Position numbers and translations under genes: made by a program. From Phycisphaerae bacterium (lineage in GTDB: Bacteria; Planctomycetota; Phycisphaerae; UBA1845; UTPLA1), in assembly GCA_016935885.1 (NCBI GenBank), contig JAFGQA010000453.1:1-25534 (forward strand): 25,534 bases of DNA, in the 5' to 3' direction. The notes beneath the pieces are model-generated. The model was not told the DNA's origin. It saw only the letters and a program-made list of their open reading frames with translations, and did not search any database. Positions 23,237-25,534 of this stretch are shown here, one piece after another; position 1 is the stretch's first letter, and every line of letters starts with the position of its first letter.

Positions 23237-24443
23237 TGTCGGCACCTCGCAGTCGTGCGACCTCGACGCAGTCCTTGTCGCCGCGGCCGGACAGGTTGAC
23301 GACGATGATCTTCTCACGGCCCAACTGCGGGGCCAACTTGGCGACGTGCGCGATGGCGTGGGCCGGCTCAAGCGCGGGAATGATGCCCTCCGTGCGGCTC
23401 AGCAGCTCGAATGCCGCCAACGCCTCGTCGTCCGTGGCGGAGGTATACTCGGCCCGTCCGGTCTCGGCCCAGTAGGCGTGCTCCGGCCCGACACCAGGAT
23501 AGTCGAGCCCCGCGGAGACGGAATGGACCGGCAACGTCTGTCCGTCGTCGTCCTGGAGCACCATCGTCTGCATCCCGTGCAGGACGCCGAGTCGGCCCTT
23601 GGCGATCGTCGCGCTGTGTCGTTTGTCCAGGCCTTCCCCGCCGGCCTCCACGCCGATAAGACGGACGGCCCTGCTATCAAGAAACGGATAGAAGATCCCC
23701 GCGGCGTTGCTCCCGCCGCCCACGCACGCCACCACGGCATCCGGCAGGCGCCCGGCGGATTCGAGAATCTGACGCCGCGTCTCGCGCCCCATGACCGATT
23801 GCAGGTCGCGAACGATCGTCGGGAACGGGTGCGGCCCCATAACCGAGCCGATGACGTAGTGCGTCGTCTCGACCGTGGCAATCCAGTCGCGCATCGCCTC
23901 GTTGATCGCATCCTTGAGCGTTCGCTGGCCGGCATCGACGGGGACGACCTTCGCTCCCAGCAGCTCCATGCGATAGACGTTCAGTCGCTGCCGGCGCACG
24001 TCCTCTGATCCCATGTACACCGTGCACTCCAGGCCGAAAACCGCCGCGGCCGTGGCGGTGGCGACGCCGTGTTGGCCTGCACCCGTCTCCGCGATGATCC
24101 TTGGTTTGCCCATTCGGCGGGCCAGCATGGCTTGGCCGAGCGTGTTATTGATCTTGTGGGCGCCGGTGTGGTTCAGGTCCTCACGCTTCAGGAAGATCCT
24201 GGCCCCACCAAGACGCTGGGTCAGTCGGCCGGCGAAATACAGCGGGCTGGGTCGTCCGACATAATCCGCCAAGTACTTCTCCAGTTCGGTCCAGAACGCC
24301 GGGTCTCCTTTGGCTTGGGCGTAGGCTTCCTCGAGTTGCCACACGGCCGCCATCAAGGTCTCTGGAACGTACTGGCCCCCGTACAGGCCGAAACGACCCA
24401 CCGCACGGGGATTGGCATCGTCATGCCCTATTGACTCCGTCAT
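23226..24443 (-). CDS. trpB: Tryptophan synthase beta chain
   Basis: TrpB condenses indole with L-serine to make tryptophan, using pyridoxal phosphate. The 405-residue protein is full length. [15 protein letters not shown] lies at the N-terminus. Lys97 in [13 protein letters not shown] forms the Schiff base, [10 protein letters not shown] is present, and [12 protein letters not shown] (phosphate of PLP) is at about 240-251. The start at 24443 is supported by GAGGAGGT 4 nt upstream. The open frame runs back to 24779 but is antisense to the ACT gene there. It overlaps trpA by 11 bp at the 3' end and is divergent from the double-ACT gene. Confidence 0.95.
   Translation of the reverse strand: MTESIGHDDANPRAVGRFGLYGGQYVPETLMAAVWQLEEAYAQAKGDPAFWTELEKYLADYVGRPSPLYFAGRLTQRLGGARIFLKREDLNHTGAHKINNTLGQAMLARRMGKPRIIAETGAGQHGVATATAAAVFGLECTVYMGSEDVRRQRLNVYRMELLGAKVVPVDAGQRTLKDAINEAMRDWIATVETTHYVIGSVMGPHPFPTIVRDLQSVMGRETRRQILESAGRLPDAVVACVGGGSNAAGIFYPFLDSRAVRLIGVEAGGEGLDKRHSATIAKGRLGVLHGMQTMVLQDDDGQTLPVHSVSAGLDYPGVGPEHAYWAETGRAEYTSATDDEALAAFELLSRTEGIIPALEPAHAIAHVAKLAPQLGREKIIVVNLSGRGDKDCVEVARLRGADIGQ
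23243..23248 (-). promoter_or_regulatory. Shine-Dalgarno GAGGTG that sets the trpA TTG start
   Basis: On the minus strand GAGGTG lies 6 nt before TTG (23234-23236), inside the 3' end of trpB. Its GTG could itself be read as a start at 23245, but nothing like a ribosome binding site precedes that codon. Confidence 0.55.
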
Positions 24444-24555
24444 GACCACCTCCTCGGTCGCACGCTGCGGATGATACGGCGCAAGTGCCTCGTTCTCCAA
24501 ATACTTGGGCGCAACAGTGTTCCTGTCCAGCCGCCTGACCGATAGAATACAGACC
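24444..24555. promoter_or_regulatory. Divergent promoter region of trpBA and the ACT gene
   Basis: This 112-bp gap separates two genes read in opposite directions, so both promoters should lie here or overlap the genes. GAGGAGGT serves trpB. TAGAAT at 24543-24548 is a possible -10 box for the ACT gene, but it is only 7 bp from the start codon, which would make a nearly leaderless transcript. No attenuator or T-box-like structure is evident. Confidence 0.35.
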
Positions 24556-25035
24556 ATGACCGGCAACCAATTCGGAACAACGGAGACATTCCAGACTCCT
24601 TCAGTCCGACAACTCTCGGTCTTCCTGGAGGATCGGGTCGGTGCCTTGCTCCGGCTGTTCAAGGCGTTCGAGGGTTCGTCCGTTCGCGTCGTGGGGATGT
24701 CGGTCGTGCACACCATAGACTGTTCGATCGTCCGGTTGATCTGCGACGACACCGACACGGCGACCGATCTACTGACCACCAGGGGGTTCCCGTTTGTCGA
24801 GTCGGAGTTGCTCGTGGTCGAGCTTCCGCAAGGTCAGGGCCTGATGTCCATCTGTTCGGGGCTGCTGGCCGGTGAAGTGAACATCGACTACGCCTATCCC
24901 CTCCTGGTCCGGCCGAAGGGCCGGGCGGCCCTGGCCGTCCGCACGGACAGTCTCGAAACCGCCGCCCAAGTCCTCCGATCGGGCAAGTTCCACCTGATGT
25001 CCGAGGAGGACCTGGGCCCAGGCCCAGCACGCTAG
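24556..25035 (+). CDS. Protein with two ACT domains
   Basis: This 159-residue protein seems to consist of two ACT (amino-acid-binding) domains. The first (about 18-80) starts [19 protein letters not shown], and the second (about 85-150) contains [37 protein letters not shown] pairs usually bind small amino acids at their interface and regulate a partner enzyme or gene. No catalytic or DNA-binding domain is attached. It is divergent from trpBA, so a role in sensing tryptophan or a related amino acid is a reasonable guess only. Met at 24556 is preferred over the upstream GTG at 24505, which would be inside the divergent promoter region. The ribosome binding site is weak. Confidence 0.75.
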   Translation: MTGNQFGTTETFQTPSVRQLSVFLEDRVGALLRLFKAFEGSSVRVVGMSVVHTIDCSIVRLICDDTDTATDLLTTRGFPFVESELLVVELPQGQGLMSICSGLLAGEVNIDYAYPLLVRPKGRAALAVRTDSLETAAQVLRSGKFHLMSEEDLGPGPAR

Positions 25036-25062
25036 TCCGAAAACCGCCCGCCGCATCAGGTG

Positions 25063-25071
25063 TGATTCTGC
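25063..25071 (+). repeat. Left target-site duplication TGATTCTGC
   Basis: This is the left copy of the perfect 9-bp direct repeat that brackets the family-1 element. Confidence 0.8.
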
Positions 25072-25213
25072 GGGTCCGTGACAGCTTGGGCGGGTGCCAC
25101 TGGCAGCTTGCCTGCCAGTGTGGATGCCCCATGCGCCCGCCAGATAGACCGCACGGGCGGACAAGCCGCCTGCGGCACCCAAGATCGAATGCCGCCGGAA
25201 GTGTCACGGACCC
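25072..25213 (-). mobile_element. Family-1 MITE-like element, copy D (142 bp), with target duplication
   Basis: GGGTCCGTGACA at the left and TGTCACGGACCC at the right form a perfect 12-bp terminal inverted repeat; 18 of the outer 22 bp pair. It is flanked by TGATTCTGC at 25063-25071 and again at 25214-25222, a perfect 9-bp direct repeat as left by a transposase. Two internal hairpins (CACTGGCAG..CTGCCAGTG and ACGGGCGG..CCGC) are shared with the other copies. It has no coding capacity for a transposase, so it must be mobilised in trans. It lies between the ACT gene and tRNA-Val. Confidence 0.85.
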
Positions 25214-25222
25214 TGATTCTGC
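25214..25222 (+). repeat. Right target-site duplication TGATTCTGC
   Basis: This is the right copy of the 9-bp direct repeat, immediately after the terminal inverted repeat. Confidence 0.8.
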
Positions 25223-25360
25223 ACCGGCGTTGTGGCCCCTCTGTCTGATCGATAGAATGCCGATGGTCATGGCGGCTTAGCCTATGAGCCCGCGGATAAG
25301 GAGTGCGAGTGCATTTGCCCCAGCGCGCCAGGCTGGCGCCGCCGACCGTGGATCGAATTC

Positions 25361-25434
25361 GGGCGATTAGCTCAGTTGGCTAGAGCACCTCGTTTACACC
25401 GAGGGGGTCATCGGTTCGAGTCCGGTATCGCCCA
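25361..25434 (+). tRNA. tRNA-Val (anticodon TAC)
   Basis: The cloverleaf is complete: acceptor GGGCGAT/ATCGCCC, D-arm GCTC..GAGC with AGTTGGCTA, anticodon arm CCTCG-TTTACAC-CGAGG with anticodon TAC at 25395-25397, and T-arm ATCGG/CCGGT with TTCGAGT. The discriminator is A at 25434 and the 3' CCA is not encoded. The anticodon reads valine GUA and probably other GUN codons by wobble. Confidence 0.95.
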
Positions 25435-25534
25435 GTGCCACACCTACCCCGGATTATTCATACTCACTGGCTGTTTTACGACCTCCTTGCGGGGTAAGCT
25501 ACGGTTGTAACACGACTTAGCCCCAGACAAGGAG

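Noticed and set aside
25072..25213. The palindrome-rich repeats as a CRISPR array
   Set aside because: Copies are kilobases apart, with terminal inverted repeats and a target duplication. There is no repeat-spacer periodicity and no cas gene.

Overview
The window looks like a chromosomal segment of a GC-rich, Gram-negative bacterium of the Planctomycetota, probably Phycisphaerae-like. This is inferred from style rather than from a marker gene. The signs are a very large secreted protein built of Gly-Ala-Cys-Cys modules with dockerin-like EF-hand segments, a secreted protein ending in an IPTL/PEP-CTERM-type 'SEWG' sorting tail, zinc-ribbon plus von Willebrand A-like membrane proteins, and many short palindromic repeats.

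Layout. Positions 1-588 hold repeats and no convincing gene. At 589-4857 (+) a KdsC-type phosphatase is followed by a 1227-residue LptC/LptA-like protein, a lipopolysaccharide synthesis and export pair. Positions 4858-5900 have no intact gene. On the minus strand from 9694 down to 5901 lie a small Cys-rich membrane protein, a lipoprotein-type signal peptide peptidase (SppA), a zinc-ribbon/VWA-like membrane protein and a degenerate xylose-isomerase-like TIM barrel. The 1688-residue modular Cys-rich secreted protein fills 10171-15237 (-). A repeat-rich gap follows, then the transcription-repair coupling factor Mfd (15905-19591, -). Next are a GIY-YIG nuclease fused to a RAMA-like domain (20043-20792, -), an exosortase-type secreted protein (21137-22306, +), the overlapping trpBA pair (22424-24443, -), a divergent double-ACT regulator-like protein (24556-25035, +) and tRNA-Val(TAC) at 25361-25434.

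The most distinctive signal is a set of short non-autonomous mobile elements. Family 1 is about 142 bp, has 12-bp terminal inverted repeats GGGTCCGTGACA and two internal hairpins, and occurs as four copies (313-454, 9129-9273, about 19576-19800, 25072-25213) plus a terminal fragment (271-293). The last copy is flanked by a perfect 9-bp target duplication, TGATTCTGC. Family 2 is 99 bp with CAGCCYGTGGCAAAA-like ends, with two full copies (19621-19719, 22307-22405) and one partial copy (15703-15743). One family-2 copy sits inside a family-1 copy and is flanked by CTAT on both sides. The elements abut or precede kdsC, sppA, mfd and trpA. They are free of stop codons in one frame, so they give misleading N-terminal extensions, and they may have supplied the Mfd start codon.

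Functional themes are envelope biogenesis (KdsC, Lpt bridge, SppA, two exported proteins), tryptophan synthesis with a possible amino-acid sensor (TrpBA, ACT), and DNA repair or modified-DNA cleavage (Mfd, GIY-YIG-RAMA). No CRISPR array, prophage or complete insertion sequence with a transposase is visible.
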